Source: Pseudomonadota bacterium
GTDB taxonomy: Bacteria; Myxococcota_A; UBA796; SXON01
NCBI GenBank assembly: GCA_030685065.1
Contig: JAUXQH010000121.1
Span: 1 to 64,000 of the forward strand
Reading direction: 5' to 3'
Length of the DNA: 64,000 bases
Notes under the pieces: model-generated
Seen by the model: the letters and a program-made list of their open reading frames with translations, nothing else
Databases searched by the model: none
Told to the model about the DNA's origin: nothing
Part shown: piece after piece, positions 17,001-25,774 of the stretch
Layout: the number at the start of each line of letters is the position of its first letter
How positions within the stretch are numbered: position 1 is the stretch's first letter
Translations under genes and position numbers: made by a program

Positions 17001-19179
17001 CGGCGAGGTCCCACTCCCAGCCCACCGCGCTGTCACGCACACGCACCACGCCGTCCACCCAGCCGTCGCAGTCCCCGTCCACGCTGTCGCCGGGGGTGTC
17101 GGTGCCGTCGGGCTGGGCCAGCTCGTCGCTGTCGTCGCAGTCGTTGCCGCCGGCGGTCGCGGAGACGAAGCCGTCGCCGTCGAGGTCGGCGAAGTCGGGC
17201 TGGAACGTCCACCGGTAGAGCGCCCCTTCGCTCGAGTAGGCGATGCTGTCGTAGGGCGCGGTGGCGAAGATCGTCGGAGAGCTGCCGGCGTTTGCCGCGA
17301 CCACGAGGCCGGTCCCGAGCGCAGCGGCGGAGCCCGAGCCGGCGATCGTGTGGTCCGCTGAGGAAGCGGCGATGCTGCCCGTGGTCGCCTGCGTGTACAC
17401 GTAGGCGACGCCGCCGCCCGAGGCCGCGAGGCCCATGTTGGGGGCGGCCACCACCAGGTCGTCCCGGCCGTCCCCGTCGAGGTCGCCGGCCGCCAACGCG
17501 CTGCCGAAGTTTGCCGACGTGGCGGTGCCCGTGACGATGACGTCCGAGAGGCTCGCCGCGGAGACGCAGGTGAGGCCGGGGTCGTAGTTGCCGTACACCT
17601 TGCCGGCGTCGGTCCGGGTCCCGGCCTCGGTCGAGGCGCCGACGAAGAGATCGAGGATCCCGCTGCCGTCGATGTCGGCGAGGAGCAGGGCCGAACCGAG
17701 GCGCGCGCTGGGGCCGGAGGTGGCGAACGAGCAGGTGGCGGCGACGTCGATGTCGGATGACGCCGAGAGGCTACCGCCGGCGACCACGTAGACGGCACCG
17801 GAGTTGGACGCGCCGTCATCCGCGAACAGCGCGGAGATCACGAGGTCGTCCGCGCCGTCCTCGTCGAGGTCTCCGGCCGTGAGCGCGCCGCCGAGCTGGT
17901 CCGAGGGCTCCACGCCGAGGAGGATCGCGCCCGCGTCCGTGAGCGAGCTGGTGCCCGAGGGGAGGCCGGCGCCGTAGACGACGTAGACCGCGCCGCTGTC
18001 GATGCCGCCGCCGTCGGCGGTGGGCGCGCCGATGACGATGTCGCGGTAGCCGTCCCCGTCGAGGTCTCCCGTGGCGAGCGACGTGCCCGCGCCGGCCGCC
18101 GTGCTCGAGGCCGGACCGGTCCAGGCGGCCGTCGCGTCGGCCGCGGAGATCGCGCCCGCGTGGCCACCGCCCTCCCAGAGGTACACCTTGCCGGCGCGGT
18201 TGGCGGCTTCGTCGTTGCCCGGCGCCCCGACCAGGATGTCGTCCTGTCCGTCGCCGTCGACGTCCGCCGAGGTGATGGCGGCGCCGAAGGCGTCGTCCGA
18301 GGCCTCCCCCACGAAGATCGCGTCGGCGTTGGAGAGATCACTGGGGACGTCGGGCCGGTAGAGGAGCGCGACCTCGCCCGCGACGCGATCCTGCGTGCCG
18401 ACGAGGATGTCGTCCGTGCCGTCCCCGTTCACGTCCCCGGCGCCGAGCGCGCGCCCCGCGTAGTCGAAGTCGCCCTGGCCCGTCCATGGGTCGTCGAGGT
18501 CATTCGTCACGACCTCCTTGCGGGCCGGCCGCGCGTCGTTGTCGCCGAACCACACGGTCGTCCCGTCCGCGAACGCGGTGGAGCAGGACCACGGCAGGCC
18601 GCCCGCGGGGCCATTCGTGCCGATCATGGCGGTGGCGCCGCGATCGTGCGGGCCCGATCCGCTGCTCCAGGTCGTGTCGTCCAGCACCACCACCGCTTCG
18701 TTCCGGCCTTCGAGGAGCCAGACCTGGAAGCGCCCGGCCCCCCCGGCGGTGCGGTGCGACACCTCGTCCCAGCTCACCACGAACGTGCGCGACGGCCACG
18801 CTCCGTAGGTGGCCGTGTGGACCGTGCTCGCGGCCAGGTCGTCCCAATACGCGGCGATGCCCGTCCACGTGGTCCCGCCCGGGCACAGGCCGGCGGCGAG
18901 CGGGCTCGCGCCCTGGAAGAACAGGACGCCGTTCGACGAGATCGTCGCCTCCGCCCACTCGGTCCCGTAGAACGAGAAGGGGAAGGGGAGGTCGATGGTG
19001 ACGGTGGCGTCGTCCCCGAGGGGCCAGGCGTCACCCCCCGCCGCGTCGAGCCAGACGTGGGATGGGCCGAGGGGCTCGGCGGAGTCGGTGTAGACCTCCC
19101 CACTGGCGTCCGGGCCACCCGTGGCCGCGCTCGCGAGGGGGAGGAAGAAGAGGGGGACGGTCAAAGGGAGGAGGCGCAC
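14059..19179 (-). CDS. Giant secreted FG-GAP / MopE-like repeat protein, MYXO-CTERM-like tail
   Basis: A 1706-residue cell-surface protein. A signal peptide (MRLLPLTVPLFFLPLASA) starts at GTG 19179. Residues ~30-210 form a NIDO/galactose-binding-like domain. Residues ~215-650 hold FG-GAP propeller repeats (each with a DVNGDGxDDILVG-type calcium loop). From ~665 to ~1650 there are about 14 MopE-like modules (DxDGDGx..DCDD..YDGVDxDC) interrupted by two beta-sandwich-like inserts. The end carries CGC, a hydrophobic helix and RRRR, matching the MYXO-CTERM sorting pattern, so it is expected to be processed and surface-exposed or released. It probably binds many Ca2+ ions; function unknown. The reverse strand also shows a long open frame, an artefact of the repeat composition. 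Confidence 0.9.
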   Translation of the reverse strand: MRLLPLTVPLFFLPLASAATGGPDASGEVYTDSAEPLGPSHVWLDAAGGDAWPLGDDATVTIDLPFPFSFYGTEWAEATISSNGVLFFQGASPLAAGLCPGGTTWTGIAAYWDDLAASTVHTATYGAWPSRTFVVSWDEVSHRTAGGAGRFQVWLLEGRNEAVVVLDDTTWSSGSGPHDRGATAMIGTNGPAGGLPWSCSTAFADGTTVWFGDNDARPARKEVVTNDLDDPWTGQGDFDYAGRALGAGDVNGDGTDDILVGTQDRVAGEVALLYRPDVPSDLSNADAIFVGEASDDAFGAAITSADVDGDGQDDILVGAPGNDEAANRAGKVYLWEGGGHAGAISAADATAAWTGPASSTAAGAGTSLATGDLDGDGYRDIVIGAPTADGGGIDSGAVYVVYGAGLPSGTSSLTDAGAILLGVEPSDQLGGALTAGDLDEDGADDLVISALFADDGASNSGAVYVVAGGSLSASSDIDVAATCSFATSGPSARLGSALLLADIDGSGILDLFVGASTEAGTRTDAGKVYGNYDPGLTCVSAASLSDVIVTGTATSANFGSALAAGDLDGDGRDDLVVAAPNMGLAASGGGVAYVYTQATTGSIAASSADHTIAGSGSAAALGTGLVVAANAGSSPTIFATAPYDSIAYSSEGALYRWTFQPDFADLDGDGFVSATAGGNDCDDSDELAQPDGTDTPGDSVDGDCDGWVDGVVRVRDSAVGWEWDLAEVGAAAEVRDVYGFESYAENADIAVYDDLSFAGDITALATIYGASPVGTRGARVLPGGTNTVGIVFADTIDAISLRVLDPDDTFTLVATGPGGTVVSGYTFELSGDDLPGGLYRGFVFAEEVTSLTLTGATSDGFGLDALEIAWAADSDRDGDGFTDAEGDCDDTDAATSGDAAEILTDGIDNDCDGIIDAGDATAYTDPSEWTTAAALPDPSVIDFEIIGGGEVIRTQYFGLGVAFDGGLAGASLVDGTPAHDTRAAQPFASSTRILFDEDQPAVSFYVLDGDVSFSVSAYQDGLLLYSTTFTPSTADAFYGLTFDVPIDELRISGIDAWGIDDLVYSTLGLDDADGDGQTESEGDCDDTDATAYSGAPETWYDGVDADCAGDDDYDADADGSDFPSDCDDEEPETNPDASEVWYDGVDTDCDGLSDYDADRDGHDHIAFGGLDCDDEDGAVSPEATEIWYDGVDQDCAGDDDDDADGDGFPIDTGSGSLDCDDSDATISPDAIEVHYDGIDQDCSGDSLSDYDADGDGYDAAAWGGSDCEDAEPTAYPGAEGEVCYDGVDTDCDDVDDNDCDLDGYASDAYGGDDCDDGDSAINPAATDPRGDGIDANCDGGAEYDYDGDGYDGYEAGGADCDDADATINPAVVETCYDGLDANCDEWDDDDCDLDGYASDLHGGDDCDDTAGSIHPDATDFPYDGVDQDCTGGTGGEYDVDGDGQTASWYGGDDCDDSDASVFLGAPDACYDGVDSDCGEEDDFDCDRDGYGSDSYPAEGAGRLDCDDADADISPASVEIVGDGVDQDCDGDDDILCDDCDGDGFTADVDCDDANASSYPGAPDAWYDGVDSNCDLADDYDADGDSRSASAWGGGDCDDSDASVTPDNTVDDCGGGDENCDGRTDEDCDYGEPADDTGPTDDTGPVIVDTDTRDTAEDWRPGPDELAEPDILEQDTRCGCVSDSQSGPASGLAGLALAALALGRRRR

Positions 19180-19249
19180 ACCGCGACTGTACCGCGACCG
19201 GAGGGGCTTGTGTCACTCCCCGTCGCGCCCGGACCGCAGGCGGGGCTAA

Positions 19250-19289
19250 AAAGGGGGAGGGCCGCGCGGGGTAGACCGCGCGGCCCTCC
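19250..19289 (-). terminator. Intrinsic terminator after the 19307-20449 gene
   Basis: A 14-bp perfect stem (19256-19269 with 19276-19289, loop GGTAGA). On the minus strand it is followed by C5 and then T5. It lies directly downstream of the stop at 19307 and upstream of the giant gene, insulating the two. This is the clearest rho-independent terminator in the window. Confidence 0.85.
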
Positions 19290-19306
19290 GGGGATCGATC
19301 GGCGCT

Positions 19307-20449
19307 TCAGCGCATCCCGCAGCTCTCGCCCTCCGCGACGACGGTGCCGTGGTCGTCCCCGCGGTCGTGTCCGCGATGGTGGTCGTCACGGTCGGCTCGC
19401 TCGTCGCGGTCATGGCGCCCGTCGTCGGCCCGCTGGTGGGGGGGCGTCCCGAACGAGACCCGCGCGGTGTCGAACGGGGAGACATCGAACCAGGTCGCGA
19501 GGATCACGCGGCCCCGCTCGTCGCGCACCTCGACCTGGTGGGCGCCCACGGGGATCTCGACACGGCGGGCGCCGTCGGCGGCGAGGTTCGCCATCCGCTT
19601 CCCGTCGATCCGCACCTCGGTGGCGAGCCAGTGGTCGCTGTCGAGGCTGACGAACCCGGTGCGGGGCACATCGACGCGCCAGCCGGTGGTGGCGCCGGGG
19701 CGGATCTCGGCGGTCTCCCCGTCGATGTACTCGCCCGAGGTGCGGCGCGCGGTGAGGTGGAACCCGCCGAGGGGGAGCGTGGCGTAGGTGGTCTGCCCGA
19801 ACGCGCTCACGCTCCGGACGAGCCCCTTGTCACACACCAGCTCGATGGCGATGGGGAGGGGATTGGTCACCACGAGGGTGCCGACCCGGGGGATGTCGAC
19901 GAGCCAACGGGGCTCCGCGAAGGGACGGAGATCCATGCGGGAGCGTGAAAGAGTGCGCCCCTCGGCGGTGAGGGCCAGGTCATGCCGGCCGATCCGCGTC
20001 GACACGACCTTGGCCTCGCCGGGGCCGAAGGTCGCGTTGGGCTGGCCGTCGATCACCAGCTGCGCGTAGTACGCGCTCTGGTTGGTGACGAGCAGCCGGG
20101 CGGTGTCCTCGGGGGTGAGGGTCACGCCCACGGTGCGGTAGGGCACCACGACCAGGCGCTCCGTCTGGAGCACGCGCTCGGCCCCGAACTGGACGTAGGT
20201 TGCGCGGAGCGAGGTGTCGCCGGGGGCCGCGACCACCTCGGTGGTCTGCCACGCGGAGAGGAAGCGGGAGGGTTGGCCGGAGAGCGAGAGCGTCACGTCG
20301 CTGCCGGACTGGTTCGTCACCACGACACGGCCCGGAGGCGCGCGGTAGCCGCCGCGTCCGGGGTGGTCCGCGTGGGCGGCGGAAGGCGCCACGAGGGTGA
20401 ACAGGGTCACCAGGGTGGCGAGGAAAGTGGGGAGCATCCTCGTGGTCAT
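19307..20449 (-). CDS. Exported beta-rich protein with His/Asp-rich tail
   Basis: A 380-residue protein with signal peptide (MTTRMLPTFLATLVTLFTLVAPSAAHA). Residues ~40-330 are beta-strand-rich, with repeated sandwich-like units (VVVTNQSGSDVTLSLSG, LLVTNQSAYYAQLVIDG, LVVTNPLPIAIEL), pointing to three or four related domains. The last ~45 residues are dense in His, Asp and Arg (HDRDERADRDDHHRGHDRGDDHG), a likely metal-binding tail. No known family. It is monocistronic: own promoter region opposite lexA, and a strong terminator downstream. Confidence 0.75.
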   Translation of the reverse strand: MTTRMLPTFLATLVTLFTLVAPSAAHADHPGRGGYRAPPGRVVVTNQSGSDVTLSLSGQPSRFLSAWQTTEVVAAPGDTSLRATYVQFGAERVLQTERLVVVPYRTVGVTLTPEDTARLLVTNQSAYYAQLVIDGQPNATFGPGEAKVVSTRIGRHDLALTAEGRTLSRSRMDLRPFAEPRWLVDIPRVGTLVVTNPLPIAIELVCDKGLVRSVSAFGQTTYATLPLGGFHLTARRTSGEYIDGETAEIRPGATTGWRVDVPRTGFVSLDSDHWLATEVRIDGKRMANLAADGARRVEIPVGAHQVEVRDERGRVILATWFDVSPFDTARVSFGTPPHQRADDGRHDRDERADRDDHHRGHDRGDDHGTVVAEGESCGMR

Positions 20450-20579
20450 GGTCTCTCCGTGCGGGAGTCTGATTGCCGCACGGTTGGGGGACGCGCGCCG
20501 ATCGCGTCACATTCGTGATCGAAGAAGATGCCGACCGGGGCGTATCGCGCGCGGCCCGGCGCCAAGGAGACTGAATGCC

Positions 20580-20608
20580 TTGACAGCCGAACGCCCGTTC
20601 AGTACGTT
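20580..20608 (+). promoter_or_regulatory. lexA promoter with embedded SOS box
   Basis: A perfect -35 TTGACA (20580-20585) and a -10 TACGTT (20603-20608) are separated by 17 bp. The spacer contains GAACGCCCGTTC (20589-20600), i.e. GAAC-N4-GTTC followed by AG. It has the Gram-positive-type palindrome and, from memory, also fits most positions of the longer Myxococcus LexA motif ending in GTTCAG. Binding here would block RNA polymerase, so lexA should be autorepressed and induced by DNA damage. Confidence 0.85.
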
Positions 20609-20614
20609 GGCGGG

Positions 20615-21250
20615 ATGGACGACCTCGCGCCCCGCCAGCGGGCTTTGCTGGACTTCATCGCTTCGTACCAGGACCAGAAGGGCATCCCGCCGACGATCCG
20701 CGAGATCGGGGAGGCGCTCGGGATCAAGAGCACCAATGGCGTGAGCGACCACATCAAGGCCCTCGTGAAGAAGGGCTACCTCGAGCGCGTGGGGGACGCG
20801 CGCTCGTCCCGCGGCGTGCGTGTCTCCCAGGCCGCCCGCGGCGGATTCCGGGACGAGGCCACGGTCGCGGTCCCGATCATCGGGCGCGTCGCGGCGGGCT
20901 CGCCGGTGCTGGCAGAGGAGAACTACGCGGGCACTCTCCACATCGACAGCGCGATGCTCCCCCACAACGCGCCGGCCTTCGCGTTGACCGTCACGGGCAA
21001 CTCCATGATCGAGGACGGCATCCTCGATGGGGACTACGTGTTCGTGCGCAAGCAGGAAACGGCGCGAAACGGAGAGATCACCGTCGTCATGGTGGACGGC
21101 GATGCGACGGTCAAGCGCATCTACCGCGAGAAGGACCGGATCCGCCTCCAGCCATCGAACGCCGCGATGGCGCCGATCTGGGTGGAGCCTGGGCAGCAGT
21201 GCGACATCCTCGGTGTCGTCGTGGGCGTGTATCGACGCGTCCGCGGCTGA
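20615..21250 (+). CDS. lexA: LexA repressor, SOS regulator
   Basis: A 211-residue LexA. The N-terminal winged helix (QRALLDFIASYQDQKGIPPTIREI, then IKSTNGVSDHIKALVKKGYL) binds SOS boxes. The C-terminal S24 domain has the Ala94-Gly95 self-cleavage bond, nucleophile Ser130 (GNSMIEDG) and base Lys167 (TVKRIYR), all at normal positions. The ATG at 20615 lies just 6 bp after the -10 element, so the leader is very short. It is followed 17 bp later by a histidine kinase on the same strand, which may be read through from the lexA promoter. Confidence 0.97.
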   Translation: MDDLAPRQRALLDFIASYQDQKGIPPTIREIGEALGIKSTNGVSDHIKALVKKGYLERVGDARSSRGVRVSQAARGGFRDEATVAVPIIGRVAAGSPVLAEENYAGTLHIDSAMLPHNAPAFALTVTGNSMIEDGILDGDYVFVRKQETARNGEITVVMVDGDATVKRIYREKDRIRLQPSNAAMAPIWVEPGQQCDILGVVVGVYRRVRG

Positions 21251-21267
21251 CCGCTTACGATCGCGGA

Positions 21268-22728
21268 ATGACCCGTCGCCGCCCTGGCCTCTGGGCCGCG
21301 ATCGGGCTCAATCTAGCGCTCTTGACCGTGGCCGTCTCCGTGCTCGACGCGGGCGTGTTCTTCCTCGTCACCCGCCGGGTGCTGAACGATGCGGCGGCCG
21401 ACCTGGCCGTCGGCACCGCCGACATCCTCGCGGATGAGCTGGCGGCGGCGGGTCCCGACGGATGGAAGCGGATGATCGACGCCCGCCGTCGGGCCGGCAC
21501 GCGGGAGCTCACGTTGTTCGGCCCCTCGGGGGACGTGATCGCGGGCGAGGTCGCCGAGCCCGGTCCGGACGTGCGTGCGGCGTTCTACTCGCGAGAAGTC
21601 TCGGCCGGGCAGGAGGACGGGCAGGTGGTGGTGGTGGCTCCCGTGGGCGGGCCGGGGCGGCCCGAGGCCGTGCTCCGCGTACGCCTGCCGCTCAGCGTCA
21701 CGGCGGCCCCGGCGTGGGCGGTCATCGGGGCGCACGCGGTGCTCTCGGCGGTGCTCATCGTGGTGTTCGGCCTGGTTTTGTTCCGCGGCAGCCTGCTCAA
21801 GCCGATCGAACAGATGCGCGACGGCACGCGCCGCATCGCGGCAGGAGAGCTCGGCCTCCAGGTGAGCGAGGATGCCCCCGCGGAGCTCGCCGAGCTGGCC
21901 GGGGCGCTCAACGCGATGTCGACAGCGCTCGCCGGATACCAGGGGCGCACCGCCGAGCAGCTCGCGCGACTCGAGGCCGCGAACGTGGAGCTGCGGCGGA
22001 CGCAGGAAGCGCTGCTCCGCAGCGAGAAGCTGGCCAGCGTGGGGAGGCTCGCCGCCGGGCTCGCGCACGAGCTCGGGAATCCGCTCACCGCGGTGCGCGG
22101 GTATGTCGAGATCCTCTCGCTCGGTCAGGACTTCGCCTCCAGCACGGCAGGCGCCGACGAGGTCGTGGAGCGCTGCCAGGTCGAGGTCGAGCGGATGCAC
22201 CTCATCCTGCGGAGCCTGCTCGACTTCGCGCGGCAGGACGAGGCCCAGGTGGCCGAGGTCGACGTGCGCGATCTTCTGGAGGAGGCCGTGCGCACCGTGC
22301 GGCACCAGGGGCCGTTCCGGGGCATCCGGGTCGACATGGTGGTCGAGGGGCTGCCGCGGTTGAACGGCGAGGCCGACAAGCTGCACCAGGTGCTCGTGAA
22401 CCTCCTCCTGAACGCCGCGGACGCGGGCGCGCGTACGATCCGCCTGGAGGCGACCGAGGCGGGCGGCGAGGTCCGCATCGCCTGCGTGGACGACGGGGAA
22501 GGAATTCCCGCGGAGAATATCGGTCGCTTGTTCGAGCCCTTCTTCACGACCAGGGCGCCCGGCCATGGAACGGGATTGGGCCTTGCGGTGTCCCACCGCA
22601 TCCTGGAGCAGCACGGAGGGCGGCTCGACGTGTCGAGCGTGCCGGGGGCGGGCGCGGTGTTCAGCTTGCGGATCCCGGTCCCCCGGGATCCCGAGCCGCC
22701 CGCTGCTCGGCCCTTCGTTTCGGTTTAG
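21268..22728 (+). CDS. Membrane sensor histidine kinase
   Basis: A 486-residue two-component kinase. Two transmembrane helices (about 9-35 and 150-172) flank a ~110-residue periplasmic sensor. A HAMP linker is at ~173-225, a coiled-coil connector follows, and the HisKA box ASVGRLAAGLAHELGNPLTAVRGY carries phospho-acceptor His267. The HATPase domain has NLLLNAAD (N box), DDGEGIP (G1) and HGTGLGLAVS (G2). The H-E-x-x-N-P-L box is of the NtrB/PhoR-like type. No response regulator gene is adjacent. It begins 17 bp after lexA and ends 43 bp before the DUF4175-like gene, suggesting envelope sensing linked to the operon downstream. Confidence 0.92.
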   Translation: MTRRRPGLWAAIGLNLALLTVAVSVLDAGVFFLVTRRVLNDAAADLAVGTADILADELAAAGPDGWKRMIDARRRAGTRELTLFGPSGDVIAGEVAEPGPDVRAAFYSREVSAGQEDGQVVVVAPVGGPGRPEAVLRVRLPLSVTAAPAWAVIGAHAVLSAVLIVVFGLVLFRGSLLKPIEQMRDGTRRIAAGELGLQVSEDAPAELAELAGALNAMSTALAGYQGRTAEQLARLEAANVELRRTQEALLRSEKLASVGRLAAGLAHELGNPLTAVRGYVEILSLGQDFASSTAGADEVVERCQVEVERMHLILRSLLDFARQDEAQVAEVDVRDLLEEAVRTVRHQGPFRGIRVDMVVEGLPRLNGEADKLHQVLVNLLLNAADAGARTIRLEATEAGGEVRIACVDDGEGIPAENIGRLFEPFFTTRAPGHGTGLGLAVSHRILEQHGGRLDVSSVPGAGAVFSLRIPVPRDPEPPAARPFVSV

Positions 22729-22771
22729 GTGGGACGACCTTCCCGGGTAGCCGGGTTCGAATAGGAAGCGC

Positions 22772-25700
22772 GTGGCTGAATCCCTGGCCCGAATCCAAGC
22801 CTCCCTCCGCGGTCTCGCGCGGCGGGAGCAGAGAAACCTGCTCTTGCAGGCGGGCCTTGCCGCGTTCGCGGCGTGGTGCCTCGCGTGGGCGGGGCTCGCC
22901 GCGGCCGTCAGCTACGACGTGGCTTCGCGCAGCGCGGCACCCGCCTGGATCGGCGGGCTCGTGCTCGCCGGCGTGATCGCCGGAGCGTGGCCGCTTCGCC
23001 GCCTTCGGGCGGCCCGGGACGCCCGCCTGCAGGCCTTGCGGGTCGAAGCGCTGCGGCCGGAGCTCAAGGGCGCGCTGCTCACCGTGCTCGACCGGGAGGC
23101 ACGCCCCCGCGGCTCGCCCTCGCTCCTGGCGCGCCTCGCGGTCCGCGCGGCCGCCACGGTGGACGCGGTGGCGCCCGCGGCCGTTCACCCGATCCGGACC
23201 GTGCGCCGCGTGTCCCTCCTCGCGGTCCTCGCGGCGCTCGTCATCGCGCTGGCGGGGGCGCTGCTCCCGCGCGGCCCGCTCGAAGCGCTCGCCGCCCTGC
23301 GCGCCCCCATCGTGGCGCCCATCGCCGAGGTTCCCACCGTCGCGGACGGCCCCCGGGCGCTCCTCGGGGACATCACGCTCCGGTACCTCTACCCGACCTA
23401 CACCGGCCGCGAACCGTTCGAAGTCCCGAACTCCAACGGCGAGGTGCACGCCCCGCCCGGAACACGCGTCGAAGTGCGGGCGCGTACGGGGGAGGCCTAC
23501 GAGCAGGCCGCCCTCGTCGTCTACGAGGGGGTCCCGACCCCGGTCGAGCTGGTGAACGGGCGCGACATCCGCGCGGCGTTCACGGTCGAGGGGGCCGGCG
23601 CCTGGCGCCTCACGTTCGGGGCCCTCCCCTCGCCGGACTACCCGATCGTCCCCGACCCGGACCTCCCGCCGGACGTGTCGGTGCAGAGCCGCCAGCGGGT
23701 GCTCTCCCTCGCGCTCGACGAGTCACTCGCCCTCCAGTGGACCGCGCGGGATGACTTCGGCCTCGCCCGCGTCGTGGTCGAGGTGGACGAGAACGGGAAG
23801 AAGCGGGAGGTGTCGGTGCGCGTCCCCATCGACGTGCCCCGCGAGCTCGGCGGGAGCCTCGCGCTCACCCCCAAGGAGCTCGGATTGTCGGCGGGGAGCA
23901 AGGCGAAGCTCCGCATCGCCGGCTGGGACAACGACGCGGTCTCCGGCAGCAAGGCGGGGTACTCCACGGTCATCGAGGTCGAGGTGCTCGGCCCCCGGGG
24001 CCGCGCCGATCGGCAGTCGAAGTACCGCAAGCTCCTGCGGGACGCGCTGGTCCTCGTGCTCGCCGACTACGTGCTCGACCCCGCGCCGGCGGTCATGATC
24101 GGGGCGGACGCGCCGACCTGGGCCACCTCCGCGGGCACCCGGTACGACCGCTTCGACCAGCTCGTCCAAGAGGCATGGGGCGGCGCGGAGACAGACACCT
24201 TCGACACCACGCTGCTGCGGGTGCTCCGGGAGGACCGTCGCGGGCTCCTCTCCTTCGCGAACGGGCTCGGCACCGCCACGCGGATCGGCGAGCGCGATCT
24301 GGCCATGTTCGTGTCCCTGCAGGACAAGCACGTGGGCACCCTCGAGAACGCGATCCTGATGCTCGACCAGGTGATCCGCGCCGCCGCGCTGGCCAACCTC
24401 GAACAGCTGGTGGTGCAGGCCGCGAAGGAGGCCCAGGAGCTCAAGGAGGACTTCCAGACCCTCGACAAGCTCTCGGCCCTGGCGCGCCTCGATCAGCTCG
24501 AGCGGCTCTACCAGCAGCTGGCGCGCGAAGCCGCGAAGCTCGACGAGGGGCAGCTCCGCGAGTTCGTGAACGATCGGAGCGAGCAGGTCGACAGCCTGAT
24601 GGACGAGATCCGCAAGGCCATCCGCGAGGGCCGGATGGACGACGCCAAGGAGCTGATGGATCGCCTGGCCGCCACGATGAAGGAGATGGCCGACCAGGTC
24701 GAGGGCATGCAGGAGCAGCGCGAGAAGTCGGGGGACGAGCTCCAGAAGGCGATGGAACAGGTCAAGAACGAGCTGGCGAAGCTCGAGCAGGACCAGAAGG
24801 AGCTCCGGGAGCAGACCGAGGCCGCCCGCGAGAAGCACGGCGACGACATGAAAGAAGCCGTCGATGCCTGGAAGGAGATCGAGCAGCTCTCCGGAACGAT
24901 CGTGGAGCAGCTCGGCAAGCTCGATCCCACGCTGGAGCCGTTCAAGGCCTCGTCGTGGAGCGGCGGATCGGCGCTCGGGGAGGTCCAGGCGGACGCCTCC
25001 GGGCTGCACGACTCGGCCCGCGCGCGGGATCTGCAGACGGCCCTCCTCCGCGCCGACCAGCTGTACGGGCAGCTCCGCATGCTCGGGAGCCGCGTCATCA
25101 GCTCCCAGCGCCGCCAGAAGGGGGCCAACGACTCCGCCGGCGGCCCGCTCGCGGCCGCGTCCCGCGCCATCGACGCGCAGCAGAAGAACGTCCAACGCGT
25201 GCGCGAGCTCCTCGAGCAGATGGCCGACCGCCAGGCCCAGACCTCTCCCGCGCTCCAGCGCGAGCTGCAGCAGATGGCCGAGCAGCAGCAGTCGCTCTCG
25301 GAGCGAGCGGAGCAGACGGCGGATCGCGCCGGGAAGGTGGCGGAGAACCTGCCGATGGACGCACCGGGCCTCTCGGAGGGAGCGAAGCGTGGCGCGGAGC
25401 AGGCCCAGCGCGCGGCGCAGGCGATGCGTGACGGCGAGCCGATGCCGGCCGAAGGCGGGCAACGCGCGGCAGAGGACGGCTTCCGGGAGGCGCAGGACGC
25501 GCTGGACGAGGCGTCGCGCAACCTGCAGCAGATGCAGCAGGCTTCCCGCGGCAAGGGGAAGGGCGAGGAGAAGCAGGGGGAGGAGGGCGAGGGCGGCGAG
25601 AAGTCCGGCGAGGGCCAGGACGTGCTCGGGCAGGACATGGCGCTCCCGGCCCCCGAGGCCTTCCGCACGCCCGAGGAGTACCGGCGCGCCCTGCTCCAGG

Positions 25701-25774
25701 GGATGGAAGGCGACGTTCCGGAGGAATACAAGACCTTGAACCGTAGGTATTATGAAGAACTCGTCCGGCAGTAG
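22772..25774 (+). CDS. DUF4175-like membrane protein
   Basis: A 1000-residue protein. The N-terminus has three hydrophobic helices (about 27-50, 59-76, 143-165). A ~330-residue beta-rich periplasmic-type region follows, then a long Gln/Glu/Lys-rich coiled coil (about 490-960) with heptads such as MKEMADQVEGMQEQREKSGDEL. The architecture and its place beside MoxR-DUF58-Bat genes match DUF4175 proteins of Proteobacteria and Bacteroidetes. Function is unknown; a structural envelope role is likely. The start is GTG 22772 with AGGAAG upstream. Its last 23 bp overlap the next gene. Confidence 0.8.
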   Translation: MAESLARIQASLRGLARREQRNLLLQAGLAAFAAWCLAWAGLAAAVSYDVASRSAAPAWIGGLVLAGVIAGAWPLRRLRAARDARLQALRVEALRPELKGALLTVLDREARPRGSPSLLARLAVRAAATVDAVAPAAVHPIRTVRRVSLLAVLAALVIALAGALLPRGPLEALAALRAPIVAPIAEVPTVADGPRALLGDITLRYLYPTYTGREPFEVPNSNGEVHAPPGTRVEVRARTGEAYEQAALVVYEGVPTPVELVNGRDIRAAFTVEGAGAWRLTFGALPSPDYPIVPDPDLPPDVSVQSRQRVLSLALDESLALQWTARDDFGLARVVVEVDENGKKREVSVRVPIDVPRELGGSLALTPKELGLSAGSKAKLRIAGWDNDAVSGSKAGYSTVIEVEVLGPRGRADRQSKYRKLLRDALVLVLADYVLDPAPAVMIGADAPTWATSAGTRYDRFDQLVQEAWGGAETDTFDTTLLRVLREDRRGLLSFANGLGTATRIGERDLAMFVSLQDKHVGTLENAILMLDQVIRAAALANLEQLVVQAAKEAQELKEDFQTLDKLSALARLDQLERLYQQLAREAAKLDEGQLREFVNDRSEQVDSLMDEIRKAIREGRMDDAKELMDRLAATMKEMADQVEGMQEQREKSGDELQKAMEQVKNELAKLEQDQKELREQTEAAREKHGDDMKEAVDAWKEIEQLSGTIVEQLGKLDPTLEPFKASSWSGGSALGEVQADASGLHDSARARDLQTALLRADQLYGQLRMLGSRVISSQRRQKGANDSAGGPLAAASRAIDAQQKNVQRVRELLEQMADRQAQTSPALQRELQQMAEQQQSLSERAEQTADRAGKVAENLPMDAPGLSEGAKRGAEQAQRAAQAMRDGEPMPAEGGQRAAEDGFREAQDALDEASRNLQQMQQASRGKGKGEEKQGEEGEGGEKSGEGQDVLGQDMALPAPEAFRTPEEYRRALLQGMEGDVPEEYKTLNRRYYEELVRQ

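Noticed and set aside
14128..17361. 1077-codon open frame antisense to the MopE-like repeats
   Set aside because: Val/Ala/Arg-only repetitive translation mirrors the DCDD repeats on the other strand; no start context or domain.
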